DNA from: Tubiluchus corallicola
Taxonomy: Eukaryota > Priapulida > Priapulimorpha > Priapulimorphida > Tubiluchidae
Direction of reading: 5' to 3'
Assembly: GCA_030141605.1 (NCBI GenBank)
Contig: JAQGDQ010000046.1
Location: 622,001 to 682,000 of the forward strand
Length of the DNA stretch: 60,000 bases
Shown here: positions 43,805 through 55,760 of the stretch, one piece after another
Layout of the letters: every line of letters starts with the position of its first letter
Numbering within the stretch: the stretch's first letter is position 1
The notes under the pieces: generated by a model
Seen by the model: only the letters and a program-made list of their open reading frames with translations
Databases searched by the model: none
What the model was told of the DNA's origin: nothing
Program-made: the position numbers and the translations under genes

Positions 43805-45384
43805 AGCTATAGTCTTTTGAGCAGACAGTTAGGCAAGAATTACTTAAAATTATTTTAATTTAACATGATATTAACGATAAACTACTAGCACCAGAACTAG
43901 ATGAATTTTCCAGACTCCTCCGATGTAATCCAAACACTTTCCGATGTTTTCAAACTCAAAAACAAAAAATGCAATGTTGATTATGTGATATAAATACTAC
44001 GCTTTGCAAGCAACGTGCTACACTTAAATTGCATCGTGTTTCTTTTTTCAATGTCACTCCTGCCTCTATTTAATTTTTAAGGGCGAACCACAAAACTCGG
44101 TCCAAGCTTTATAGTAGAACACGAAAGTTCTCACTAGCAAAATGATCTTGTTCACAACAGAAGACAGCAACTGAGTATAACGTTATTTACGTAGGTTTAC
44201 ATTCATGCATTGCGAATATGAACACACGATCCAGACAAGCAGGTGACTTCGAACGTTTGCTGTATTCCCACGTTCAGACTATAACTAATTTTCCCCGGAC
44301 ACCACTTTGTCGATTTTCAGATCAATCCTCAAGCGTAGACTTAATAGGGCTATAAAACAAAAATTTACGCTCAACGCGGGATTCCTGGAGCCCTGCACAT
44401 AGTTGAATCATGGATATACAGACGCACATCGTCATAATAAGAGCATAAAAGGCGTCACTATGGGCTTTCTCGAAAAAAACTGACTGCTGGAGACAACATC
44501 TACATTATCCACGGCAGTACATATACAGTAAACGTTCATAAAGCAGACGCTATGTTCATCGTCATTATAAAGCCACCGATAACTTCAATATCTGATTGTT
44601 GCATTAGCATTTGCAGCAATTTGCTGTGATTCTATTGTACGTGTAACAGTGACAATGTTATTAACAACTCGAAAACGAATTGAGATTATGATGTTGGCAA
44701 ACTCGATATTGTGCAAAAAATAGCACGGACGCTGCAAGAAAATCCGGACATGATAGTCTTTTCGACAATGACTATTTTCTCAGTTTGTTGCTTAACTTGC
44801 TTTTGCAAATTTAGAATAGTAATAAAATGACACTGAAAACAAACTGTTCCAGCGACGTGTCAAAAAGCAAACGGCCCTAAAAGGTTTACTTGAAAAACTA
44901 TAAAAATCGTTAAAATTATGTAAAAAAATATGCAAATCATAATTGGCACAACGCTCATACATCTTTTTTGTAGATCAGTTTACTCAGCTTTCGACTTTAT
45001 TATTACTATCAGAACGGAAAAATGCACATTGCACAAGTTTGCTGTATTATATTTCAGAATACTGAGGTTGAAGTGAATAATATAAAATTTCAGTAACACT
45101 ACATTACGCCGGATCTTCGATAATTTCAACTAAAGCACAAGGAAGATAATTGCACTGAAAAGGGAGGAAGCTTCTTCGTAGGGCGAATTTGATTGAGCAA
45201 GTTTCATGTGCGCTTAAGAAACAGAAAACTAGCCTCTGTTAAAACGAGGTTGAGGCTTAAACCGAAATCGTCAACATCTCACTTGAGCAAACTCTTTAAA
45301 AGTCAGAGGCAGTGTATTAAAAACACTTAATGAAGCCCACTTAACGGGCCTTTTCATTGAAAATTGTCATTCTCCAGCTTTTTA
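43805..45384. other. DNA upstream of the first coding exon, no defined promoter
   Basis: If exon 1 is the start exon, the 5' UTR or its exon should lie here or further right. No TATA-type core with a clear transcription start or a further splice-bounded coding exon was recognised. Confidence 0.4.
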
Positions 45385-45590
45385 TCGGATTTTATCAATC
45401 TAATACGGAGACCCTATAATCTCAGAGGCACAAATGCATGGAACATTCCTGCATTTAATACTGTTAAAATTGGGAATTTCGGATTTGGTTTAGGGTAACG
45501 ACATTATCTCTATCTCAATTTAAAAACTTATTAAAGGGCTTTGAATGGTCCCGCTTGTAAATGCGTTTTACGTGAGCATAACAGCTGGTA
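45385..45590 (+). mobile_element. LINE 3'-end ORF relic
   Basis: Shifting between frames, the plus strand reads YNLRG, then NAWNIPAFNTVKIGNFGFG, then NLKT and RALNGPACKCVLREHNSW. This matches the Y-N-L-R...I-P-x-x-N-T-V-K-x-G...F-K-x-x-L-x-x-W-N-G-P-x-C-x-C tail common to animal LINE reverse-transcriptase ORFs. Frameshifts and stops show it is dead. Confidence 0.6.
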
Positions 45591-45730
45591 ACACGTATTA
45601 TTCGTTCTGTAGTCGTTTATTCTGTGTCTGCCATAGTCTATTAGTAGTGTTTTATTAGCTACTATTGAAATACTAGATTGCACTTGTTTTAAATACTTCA
45701 GTCTAACTAGCTGTAAGCTATAACTGCATA

Positions 45731-45778
45731 TTGGTACATACAACTTAGAATATATTGGTACATACAACTTAGACTATG
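45731..45778 (+). repeat. two tandem copies of a 24-bp unit
   Basis: TATTGGTACATACAACTTAG with AATA or ACTA after it, twice in a row. Confidence 0.85.
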
Positions 45779-47827
45779 TACTATGTTTTCCTGCGCATTT
45801 TATTGGTTTTGTTTTACGGACGGTAAGGAGACTCATGACTCGTGTTGTCTTGTTCATATTTCGTCTTAAAATAAATTATTACTTACGAAAACGAAAAAAA
45901 GACATTCCAAACTATACGACAAAGCACACTTTTTACAAGAGTTGCGCGCTATGCTAAATCTTTAACAAAAGAACTCGCTCCAATTCAATGCTGATAGGCT
46001 GAAAGGTCAACTGTAGTGCACTCGATAATTTGATTCATTTTATAGATGAATACTGCGCATGAATACATGTTCATGAAGCATGTTACACAGCTCACAATAT
46101 TCCATCTAGCCTTTTCGCACACAGCACATCTAATATCATTCTGCTCACTAAATACTACCCTAACGTCTGAGAAGAAACGCTGAAATCAAGATGGAAAATC
46201 CATGCTCCTCATTTCACACAATTAAACACTATATTCAATGGCTTCAGTAACTGGCGTCTCTGTGAAAAGGAAGTACATTAAATGGCTTCCAGCGAGACAT
46301 CAATCATCCGACCTCATCTTCAGCACTTCAAGATTCTCGGAAACCCGTTTACAGCGAGAGCGCACTGTGGACAACCGAGACCACAGATACAGAAAACGGC
46401 TTCATTGACAAACACACGGCGCGCTGTGACATCAAGGTTTCACATTACACGTTATTTCACGAATCAACCTCGCTAGCAATTTTCACTTAATAAGCATGGA
46501 CAAGCACACATATTATTTAATCATAACGCCTGGACACTGACACAATTATTATTCTTCAAAAAATTTGCAAGTGTCAGCAGTATAGATTAAAACACGATCA
46601 AAGCCGGCACGTTTCAAGTTAGAGTTTAAGACCTTGTCGTTACTCTTCAGTGTTATAGTCGTAAAGGTCAAGTCAGTACAAAAACAGAAAACACTTCAAG
46701 GTTCAAACTACAGTCAACTTCAAAACATACTTTCTGCCAACAGAAAATATATAAGAAGAGTTTTCGAAACGCCTTTAGAAAACTGTATATACTCATCCTA
46801 AAAAGCCAGCCGCGAGAATGTGTTTAACATGAAAGTGAGTACTAAATGAATAATGTCTGCATTGACCCAACACAACCGTGACAGCACTAGTATCGCTAAT
46901 AACTTGCCACTAACGTATTTGGCAAAAAGCTGACACTTCACTTTGGAGAAACGAATTTATTATGCACTACAAACGGCTCTATGACAGGATGAAAGTATGC
47001 TGGAAAACACTGCATTCCATAAAGACTATGACGTAAGCGAAAAAACAGCGAAGACTTCCAGAACGGCATGATGAATTCATAAGTAAATTATTCTCTTGTA
47101 GACATTATAATAGTAATCTTTTATAATCCAGTAAGCACATTTTTTCAAGGCAAGAATAGTTATTGTGTTTTTTCAAGACGGTAATAGTAATACGGGTGTG
47201 AAAATGTTAATTTGATGTCACAACGGTAATGACGGACCGGTATTTAGTTTTGTTCGCAGTGGTAGGTGGTTTTGATAGGCAGTGGGGATACTGGGGGCAT
47301 GTGAAGATGACAATACAACAACAGTATAGAATAATTATGCTACTATAAACTATTTGTTATGGTGGAGGAAGCAGCATTGGCACGTGTAAATTTTGCACAA
47401 TTTAAGAGCCGTCATAATACAAATAAAAAGTACCGATGCTAGTTCTATTGATTATTCATACGCACAGCGTTAGCTCCTGCGCTCCTGCGATGAAATAACC
47501 GCTCTCAGTCCACAATGTAATTACGAATCCACGAGGTATCCGCCGAGATTCTGGCAATCACTATTAGCTAAACATGCCTACCCTAATTGTCAACGTTGCC
47601 AACGTGGAAATCTTTAATCTGCTACGTGAAACTAATTACTCATGAAATCTCAGCCATTGCACTATTTAGCTATGAAGTTGGTAAACAGCTTCACAAAAGC
47701 CTCATGGTTTCGGACTACTACAGTTAAGCAATAATAATTACTGCTACATGAATATTTTATGTACCTTCCCTATTTGTCAAAGAACTTTTTCTAGAAAGCA
47801 TATGTTCTCATGATAGTGACATGATGA

Positions 47828-47832
47828 TGGTA

Positions 47833-47882
<50 letters not shown>
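47828..47882 (+). repeat. (GAT)n microsatellite
   Basis: About eighteen GAT units in a row. Confidence 0.97.
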
Positions 47883-48071
47883 AGTGAAAATGATGATGTG
47901 GACGATTTGAAATTAAAAGATAAAGTTAGTTTACATAATAAAATAAGCTGTTCTTACCCACCAGTAAAAATCAACTACAGCATGCTATTCAACATACAAT
48001 AATGTTGAAAAAATAGCGAATGCTAAAATGAAGCATTAGATATAGTGGGAACATGTAGCCAGCAGGTTATC

Positions 48072-48100
48072 CGTCAGTCAGTCAGTCAGTCTGCCAGTCA
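48072..48100 (+). repeat. (CAGT)n microsatellite
   Basis: About six CAGT units with one CTGC interruption. Confidence 0.95.
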
Positions 48101-48549
48101 AGGAGGACAAAAGGTAATCAGCCAGTTGGCTGCGAAACCTAGGATATAACGTTATAAAAGTTCACGTTATTAACTTTATTAAAGTTATATTATAACAATC
48201 TTTTAATTCTTTGGAGTAAAATTATGTGCACTTATTTCCATTCAGACTCTCTGAATCACTTAAGAGACTAATTCATTTCATCGCAGAGTTACGTGTTTTA
48301 TCTTCTAAAGGACGCGCGAAAAATCTGGCTACAAGGATTATCTAATTATCTTTCTGCACACCACAAAGCGACTCCAACAAAATCTTGGCTGCATTTGTTA
48401 ACTCAAAAATGTGGGCTAAGATTTGAATAAGATGACGGCTTCAAAATTATCCAGTTATAGTTTCAGCATGTCGTATTCACTATTCCGCTAGCTATGCCAT
48501 GCCTATCTAATATGGCTTCAGAATTCGTCACGCAAGTGTTTCACTGTTT

Positions 48550-49150
48550 TCACTAGTCAAACACAATAAAACTTTTCAGTGTCTCACGCCTAATATAAAA
48601 TATAATCATTCTGCTACGACAGACAATCCATTGAAGAAAAACACCCCCGTCACGTAAATTGTTATTTTGAACAAGTGGAGCGAGAGGTGAAATAAGACGT
48701 GCGTGTTGCTCCTCCTCAGCATCTTCAGACATCCACATATTCTGGCATTAACGTTTGGCTTCTGCAGCCGCAACGCGTTCATTTTTTATTCACATTCTCC
48801 CCGCCTGAAACTAAATGGCATGTTGACATTTTTCCATCAGCTGTTAATGCGTAGCAGTGTTACAGCCTGGAGAGGGTTTGCTCCTTTAATCAACCTCAAC
48901 ACGCTCGATCTAACGTCCCTATTTACCGATTCTATAACTATACACATCAGATCGCCAGGGAGAAATGAAGCAGCTCTTGCCATGCAAAACCGCGCATGCC
49001 TAAACGTGAATGTTAACTTTGGGAAAAATAAAGGAATTACCCAGACAACGCGCAAAAAAATAAATGTTTGGTTGTTTGGAAGTGCTCGTGAAGCATGTAA
49101 CTTTTCAAAGAGAAGTTTTAATAAAGAAGCATTACCTAACGGAATTTGAA
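48550..49150. other. segment with longer open frames on both strands, unassigned
   Basis: A 148-codon plus frame (48703-49149) and minus frames at 48553-48738 and 48837-49055 coexist. The plus frame has no domain, signal or repeated pattern I know. The minus frame opening MWMSEDAEEEQHARL is acidic but lacks a good in-phase donor toward exon 1. Lower AT content explains the longer frames. A real small gene is possible but unsupported. Confidence 0.2.
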
Positions 49151-50404
49151 CTAAAATAGCAGCACCAATTTCAAATTATTGCTTTACGAAAGACGACGAT
49201 GCTAATGGCACTTGATTATTAACATTGAAATGAAAATGATAGTACAAAAGTGATAACAATACTAACATCGATTTTTCTAGTCTAGTTGGCTCTAATAATG
49301 ATCAGGTCTTGCCATAATTATTAACAAAAGAAGTAGACGCTGATGTATGTGTCAGAAACTCAGTTTGTAACGTTGCTGAACTACACAAAGAGTCTATTAT
49401 AAAGAGTTTTTAATTTCGATTGTTAGTGATTTTCGAGATATTTTCCAAAATTCTTTTTTGCATACTGTACTATAAGCCATGTACATAAGATTTAAAACTA
49501 GTGCCAGATTTTTGCTTGGGGTTGAAGAACTTTTAGCGATAAAACAGGAGCTTGTAAATAACTGTAAAACGGGTGCAACTGCTGAGGTCTTTTAACTGTC
49601 AAATATTTATTGCTGCTTTACAATCACTCACATTGCAGTACTATACACTTATATGTATGCATGTTACTTCACGAACCATATTGAATGCAACAAATAATGT
49701 TTTGTTTCTCAAGGATTAAATTATTCGTTCCATAGAACTAGGGAAACTTTTTGTTTTTTTCAAGAAGAAAGGAAGAAAAACGCTATTTACGACCAAGATG
49801 ATATCCACCTTTAATGGCTTTTCTGTATTACGCTACTTTCCTCACACAGCCACATTATTTAAGGAAATGCGTTAAACAGCAAAGTTTAGCTAGGCAGAGT
49901 GTTTTTAAAAAACTTTACTTTCCTTTTACCCTCCCCTCTTTAGAAATGTAAAAAAACAAACTATCACCTCATGTGGTATGTGTTTAAACTTGCAAAACTG
50001 TGTAAAGACTGAATGAGCATTTTACTGCAACCTACCAAAAAAATGATTCTCAACTAATAGTGCGCAAGAGGAGGTTGCTACGAGACGCAGTGTATTTCAG
50101 CAAACTACTTGTACGTTACTGGCATAGTCAGAATGCTTGTAAAGCACTCTTATGTTATAGCCTACACAGTATTTTTGCTACTCAATAAATAAATAATTCT
50201 ATGCCAGCTTGCGGGTTACGAGGACATAAACTCTTTGTTAATTATGCCGTATTATAAATATGTAAATTTTCTTTTGTCAACAGAATAGTTAAAATGTGAA
50301 ATAACCTAAAGCGTGCGATCATTTTTCTTCCAAGTAGAGGAATTGCGACCTGCTAGAGTTCTGCAGTTTTAATAGATTCATATGAAATCGTAATATATCT
50401 GTAA

Positions 50405-50560
50405 CGCCCCGTAAGTGTCTTTGGCCTAGTGGTCCACCCTCTTCCATGTGTGTTTTACCGCTTTGTATTAATTGCGATTAATCCAGACTTTACTGAATGT
50501 AATTTGATTTGTTTTGGAAGGAACTGGAATAAACTAAACGAAACTAAGCTAAACAGGCAT
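50405..50560 (+). mobile_element. possible SINE remnant
   Basis: TTTGGCCTAGTGGTCCACCC resembles a tRNA A-box head; the segment ends in AAACTAAACGAAACTAAGC-like short repeats, as many SINE tails do. No B-box is seen, so it would be internally decayed. Confidence 0.3.
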
Positions 50561-52202
50561 AAACGTTTGTGGTGTGTTACCATTTTTACGCTTTTTTTAT
50601 TTCGTAGGCTGTATAAATGCCGGGCAGAGTGACATGTAATATACATACTTCGCAAGAGAAGTAAGATAGTGCATCTTTACTGCAGGTGACGAAGAAACTT
50701 ACCTCTTGTTGACAATCAAGCCAATACATATACAGTGATTAGACGACCTAGGTACTGCAATTACAATTGCTGAACGGGGGCTACAGCGTTAGAGGAAGCT
50801 AATCAGGTAGGGTGAGTGAAAAACTAACCGGTATTCAATTACTGTCCGGTAATTTTCCCCCATTACAATGACTTCCAATAAAAGATAATTAAACTGTGTA
50901 GATCATTTGCAAAGCTGCATGTCTATGAGTTGCACACAAATTGAAGGTGCAGTTATATGATAAATTCGAACAAACGCAAATTTGTGCGGTACCAGAAGTC
51001 TTCCTACGTGTGTTTAGGCCTTGGTTCGACACAAGGAACGGATTATCCCTTGCCTGGAATGCCACACAGCTTGTTAAGAGTAAACAGATTTGAGAAAATC
51101 TAAGGGAAGTTAAAGGAAACGCAGGTAAGCAGGAAAGTTCAGTAAAAGCAGTTTAAAATATGGAACTGAAACAAAAAGTTTAAGACACTAAAGCCTCCCG
51201 AAGTTCTCACTACTATCCTAAGCGCATTTCCTAAGTTGAGTTTACTTTGCACACAGAAAACCATGTATGGGATTTCCATTCGTTTTGTAGCCCTTCTAAA
51301 TACATATGTTGCGTTGTTGTGTTTTAAAAAAACATTTTACAATCCAAAGTCACATTTGAATATCTTGAAATTTTCTACGTGCCTATCAAGCTTAATACTA
51401 GTTATTTTCAGCCGTGGTTTTTATATCACAAACAGACACAGTACATTTTCGTGCCAATGTGCACCCCTAAAGGAAACAACTAAAAAGACGCATTGCACAA
51501 CTTACACAAATCTTGCGGCAATTTGTAAATGAAGTAGGGTTGAATTGGAGGGAAGTCTATGGTTATTTCGTTTTCTAGCTGGACGTTTTGTTAATGTTAC
51601 TGCTAAACACTGTTTTCCGTGTGATCAGCAACAACTGGAAGAAACCGAAACACGAACACGAAAAGATGTTTGTATTTGCGATAATTACTACTATTATGCT
51701 TGCTATGTGTAACCATTTTCTTTGATGAGTAATACTACATTAGGCTTTAGGCTTGCGTTACATAAACAGTAAACATGTGTGTATTTTTTCGTATTTCCTG
51801 AAAGTTTCTTTATCTGCATTTTCTGAAAGTTGCATAAACACCTGAATGCATAACCCAATTAATTCCATGAATACATTGATTGATGCATATCAAAATTCCG
51901 GAGAAAAACTCGATGTTATTATTAACTGTAAAAATACAAAACTCGTCACTATTGCGCCGTCTTCCTATATACCATTCACACTTCTAGTTAAAAGTACTTG
52001 CTGTTTAATGAATTCAGATTCAGGTTACATCAAAAATACGTAAGTTTCAGCGATCAACATTATACAGGTGATTCGCTGCATCTTAACAGAAATTCTAACA
52101 GGTAAACATTTATTTTATTAATTTAATCTTATAATTTTTCTAAACTTTAATTGTTTACAGTAAATATGTTTTATGAACCCTGTGTTTGAAATAAAATAGC
52201 TT

Positions 52203-52275
52203 ACTCACTCACTCACTCACTCACTCACTCACTCACCCTCTCACTAACTTACTCACCAATTCACTCATTCACTTA
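52203..52275 (+). repeat. (ACTC)n microsatellite
   Basis: Perfect ACTC units to about 52237, then degenerate ones. Confidence 0.95.
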
Positions 52276-53477
52276 AACATATTTACGAGCTTCAGGAATT
52301 ATGGTCCGATGTATTTTTTATTCTTGTAATACATGATTTTGTCAAGTGAAAAATATCCCTAAACGAGCGTCGAGACCGCATTTTCTTGGGAGTGTTCAAC
52401 TAGAACTGTTCAAAATGTCACAAAATGAAAATGAACATTCGCAGTGAGTATTTACATCCTTTATTAAATTTAGTTGAATTCAAATGAATTTACTTGCTTT
52501 TAGCAATCGTTGCAAACAACGGTTGAAAGGACATTGAACAATTAGAACATCTTCCTCATTTATTACACTAAATATGGAATTACTTCTGTTTTCTCCTTCC
52601 TTGGGCTCAGAAAATTGTAAAAATTACACAGAATCGTTATCCACTTCATTTGGTACCTCTTACCCTCAAATGACCTCTAATGGAAAGTAAATTCACAAAA
52701 CTTTTTAAAACATTCTCTCGCATTCCTTGTCAATAGTTACATTTTCAATAGATCTAACAGTTATGATCTAACAAACGTTTGACAAATGCCAAGACGAACA
52801 GGTCGTTCCCGATGATGATGAAGACGACGATGCAGAGTTTTGTAAATTTCCAAATTATACAGTAAAAAAAGGAATGAATCGTTTGACTCTGTTATATATG
52901 GCGAGATTTGAAATAAATAGGCATATTCAACTCAAAAAGCGAAAAATTGCTCTCATACCTTCTTCGAAAAAGGAACCTATTTCACAATAGGCCTGTAGGT
53001 ATAGGATACGTGGCTATATATTGTTTGTAAAACTTAAATGACGAATAAAGAGAACAAGGATAACAATAAAGAGAACTGGACAATAAACGATCAAAAAGCA
53101 AGCAAATATCTATAACCTATCATTTGGATGAGCAATTATTTCAAATTAAAGTGAGGCTTTATCTTTCCATCATTAAACTAACTAAGCACTCTCGTATGTT
53201 ATGAAATAACTACATCAAATTACCCGAACTTCGCGTAGCAGATAATTTGTCTCTGGTTTCAGAGTAAAATATACGCCCAGTGAAAGAAGCATTGATTGTT
53301 AATTATAATCTCGCAGAGAAGCATAAATTACAATTTCAAGTGTCGTACAAATTTTGCTTTTTGCGCCTAAATTATGATATAATGTATAGAAGAAAATAAA
53401 TATTTCCAATACATAATTCGACGCAACTTAAAAAAAATTATCTCAAACTTTAACCTACTTGTCTTTTCTAATTATAC

Positions 53478-53516
53478 ATCACCATCATCATCATCATCAC
53501 CCTCACTACCATCATC
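53478..53516 (+). repeat. (ATC)n microsatellite
   Basis: CACCATCATCATCATCATCA then CCCTCACTACCATCATC. Confidence 0.95.
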
Positions 53517-54389
53517 TGTCTTCTTCCTCTCCTCATCTCCTATTTTTCTTGCTTTACCTTAGGTAACATTTTTAAAGGTTTTACAGTTCTACCTAGCGCA
53601 TAATAAAGATATCATAAAAGATTTCGAAGACAAGTGCTTCTACACTTAGAACAGTTTATATTAAACTTCTAATACACATATCTAACACTTAAGCCAACGA
53701 TTTTCTGTAAAAGCAGACGGAGAAAAGTAATGCCTCTAACAAAACCAGGGCTGTATTGTCACGTGAACTGAGAAGAAAAATTCTCTAGTATTTCATAGAA
53801 AGCATGGTTCACTTACCAACCCATATAGAATGTATTTTCAATGTTTTGCTTCATATATAAAGACAAGACTTGTGTGGCCCCTTTGTATTTCACTCAGTGC
53901 AGAAGCAGAAACAGCGAAATGGTTATTGTTTGACGGAGTTCATACCTCCTAAAATGCTGTAAAAACGGGAGCTGCTGGGGGAACCTTACTGTCTGCTCAG
54001 TCACACCTCCTACTGCTTTCCTTTTGCAGTTTCATTCAGTTTCATCAACTAGCTTCTGTATGCCACTGAATCAAGCTGCTTTTATTATTTGGAAATCTAA
54101 ATTTAGAAGAAATTGCCTCAACGGCCGTTTACAACGAAATAACTAAGACGTTGTCAGGAATTTTATTTCTTTTTAAGCCGCTTTTAATTTTAAAAATCCC
54201 TACACCCGTAGTTATTGACGTATTGTAGAGTAATTAATCAAGTACACAGTCTTTTGTGATTCAGTGGTCAGGAAGAAAAAAGAGAAGAAACAAAGTTAAT
54301 AATAGTATCAAAGTTTGAAAAAAGCTAGTGCGAAGAGAGGAGAGAAGGGGACCGAGTGTGGTGATTACTGCGACAAATACTACATTGTG

Positions 54390-54744
54390 AACTAATGAAT
54401 ATTACGTACTGATAATAGTCAAGGTGGTACTTTATGCAACAGGTGCTTCTGGTAGGATTACCATACTTATTGAAAATGTTAGCTTTGTATTTATGTTTAA
54501 ACTTCCGTATTGGTGAGACGATTTTTAATTCATCTTCTAAGTCATCAAAAAACCTTGGACCTGCATTAACAAAGAACTGGCGTGCCGCATCTGTTCTGCA
54601 GAAATTAATAACACTCATTTCTTTTAGTGGCGTAATATCGAACGTTAAAAATATCGAACTAGATTCCTGAAAAAGTGAGAAGTAGATTAGAGGCCATATT
54701 TGGCTTTCAAAACTGAACTGGTTTTCATAACTGCCCGCAGACAA
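54390..54744 (-). mobile_element. possible LINE ORF C-terminus
   Basis: The minus frame contains RTDAARQFFVNAGPRFFDDL, then EDELKIVSPIRKFKHKYKAN and IFNKYG. The R-T-x-x-A...x-G-P-x-x-F/W-x-x-L-x-x-x-(I/L)-K...F-K-x-x-x-K pattern fits the tail of LINE reverse-transcriptase ORFs. The 139-codon frame is otherwise unrecognised, so the call is moderate. Confidence 0.45.
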
Positions 54745-55139
54745 GAACTATTTGGATGGCACTAACTTGCTAGTAACTTTCACAGTTACTGCGACGAAAA
54801 CCACACACACTTATTTTAAACCGAACAAAGGTGATGGAATCAGCATTGCTTAAAAGCCGCAGACTGCAGGTCGCCGTGTATTTCGTTCTGGGAAACTTGA
54901 ACAGAAATATTCCGCTAGCTGTCTCCACAATACAGCACGGCTTCATGACTCAGCAGCATATGCAGCCGGTTGAAGATGTACATGTAAAAGCCATTCCGTA
55001 GGTGCTCACCTATTGCTGACTATCGGTAAATGACCTTAATTAGTGCTAGAAGCAAATCCTTCAACAGATCTCAAAAAATCAGTCCACCGTGTAACCGTGT
55101 TTATTTTGTTCAAACTTAAACCTTACGGACACATCTGAT

Positions 55140-55230
55140 TTTGATGGTGATGATGATGTTGATGATGATGGTGATGGTGATGATGGTGATTATGATTGTT
55201 ATTATCATGATGACGATGATGATGATGATG
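55140..55230 (+). repeat. imperfect (GAT)n microsatellite
   Basis: GATGATGATGTTGATGATGA, then GGTGATGGTGATGATGG and further ATGATGACGATG units. Confidence 0.95.
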
Positions 55231-55760
55231 ACCTTTGCTGACATCACCAAGTATCAGTAACTAACACTGTCTTCACTAACACTGCTTCCCTAATATTGCT
55301 GAGCTTAAAGTTGCCCCTAAAAATTCATTGACCTCATTGATTTCAACCCAATATGCAAACTGATCTAAGCAGCCTTAAAGTCTTCAAATGAAACCCATCG
55401 CTGATTTTATTCTATGATCAAAATGAAATTTTAATTGAAATATCGCCAATGTTTCCAACGTAATTAAATGAAAGGGGATCTATTAGTCTTAGACCTGTGC
55501 TCAAAATGAAAACTTCGCTGATTTCATTCATATTAACAAGGTGTATTTAATTCAAACTTTAAAACTAAAACCTTCGTTAGTCTTAGAGAGTCTGGGCAAC
55601 GTTTTTAAGCAGAAATCTTCAATGGCTTCACAGATTTTATCCCGTAACGTTCACGACACCTTTAATGACTTACTGATCTCAACGTTGATGCTTTCGCTGA
55701 CCTCAGTGACCTCAATATGGTGCCAAAATGAATTACTCCTTTGACCTCTACGTAATGTTC
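55231..55760 (+). repeat. very degenerate minisatellite-like DNA (GCTGACCTCATTGACC words)
   Basis: Words close to CGCTGACCTCATTGACCTCA recur irregularly (about 55240, 55329, 55400, 55513, 55630, 55675, 55695), often followed by AATATG...AAAATGAA. The period is unclear. The 67-codon frame at 55541 runs through it and is not a gene. Confidence 0.35.

Noticed and set aside
48703-49149. Longest non-exon open frame (148 codons, plus strand)
   Set aside because: No recognisable domain, competing frames on the other strand, no promoter or splice context.
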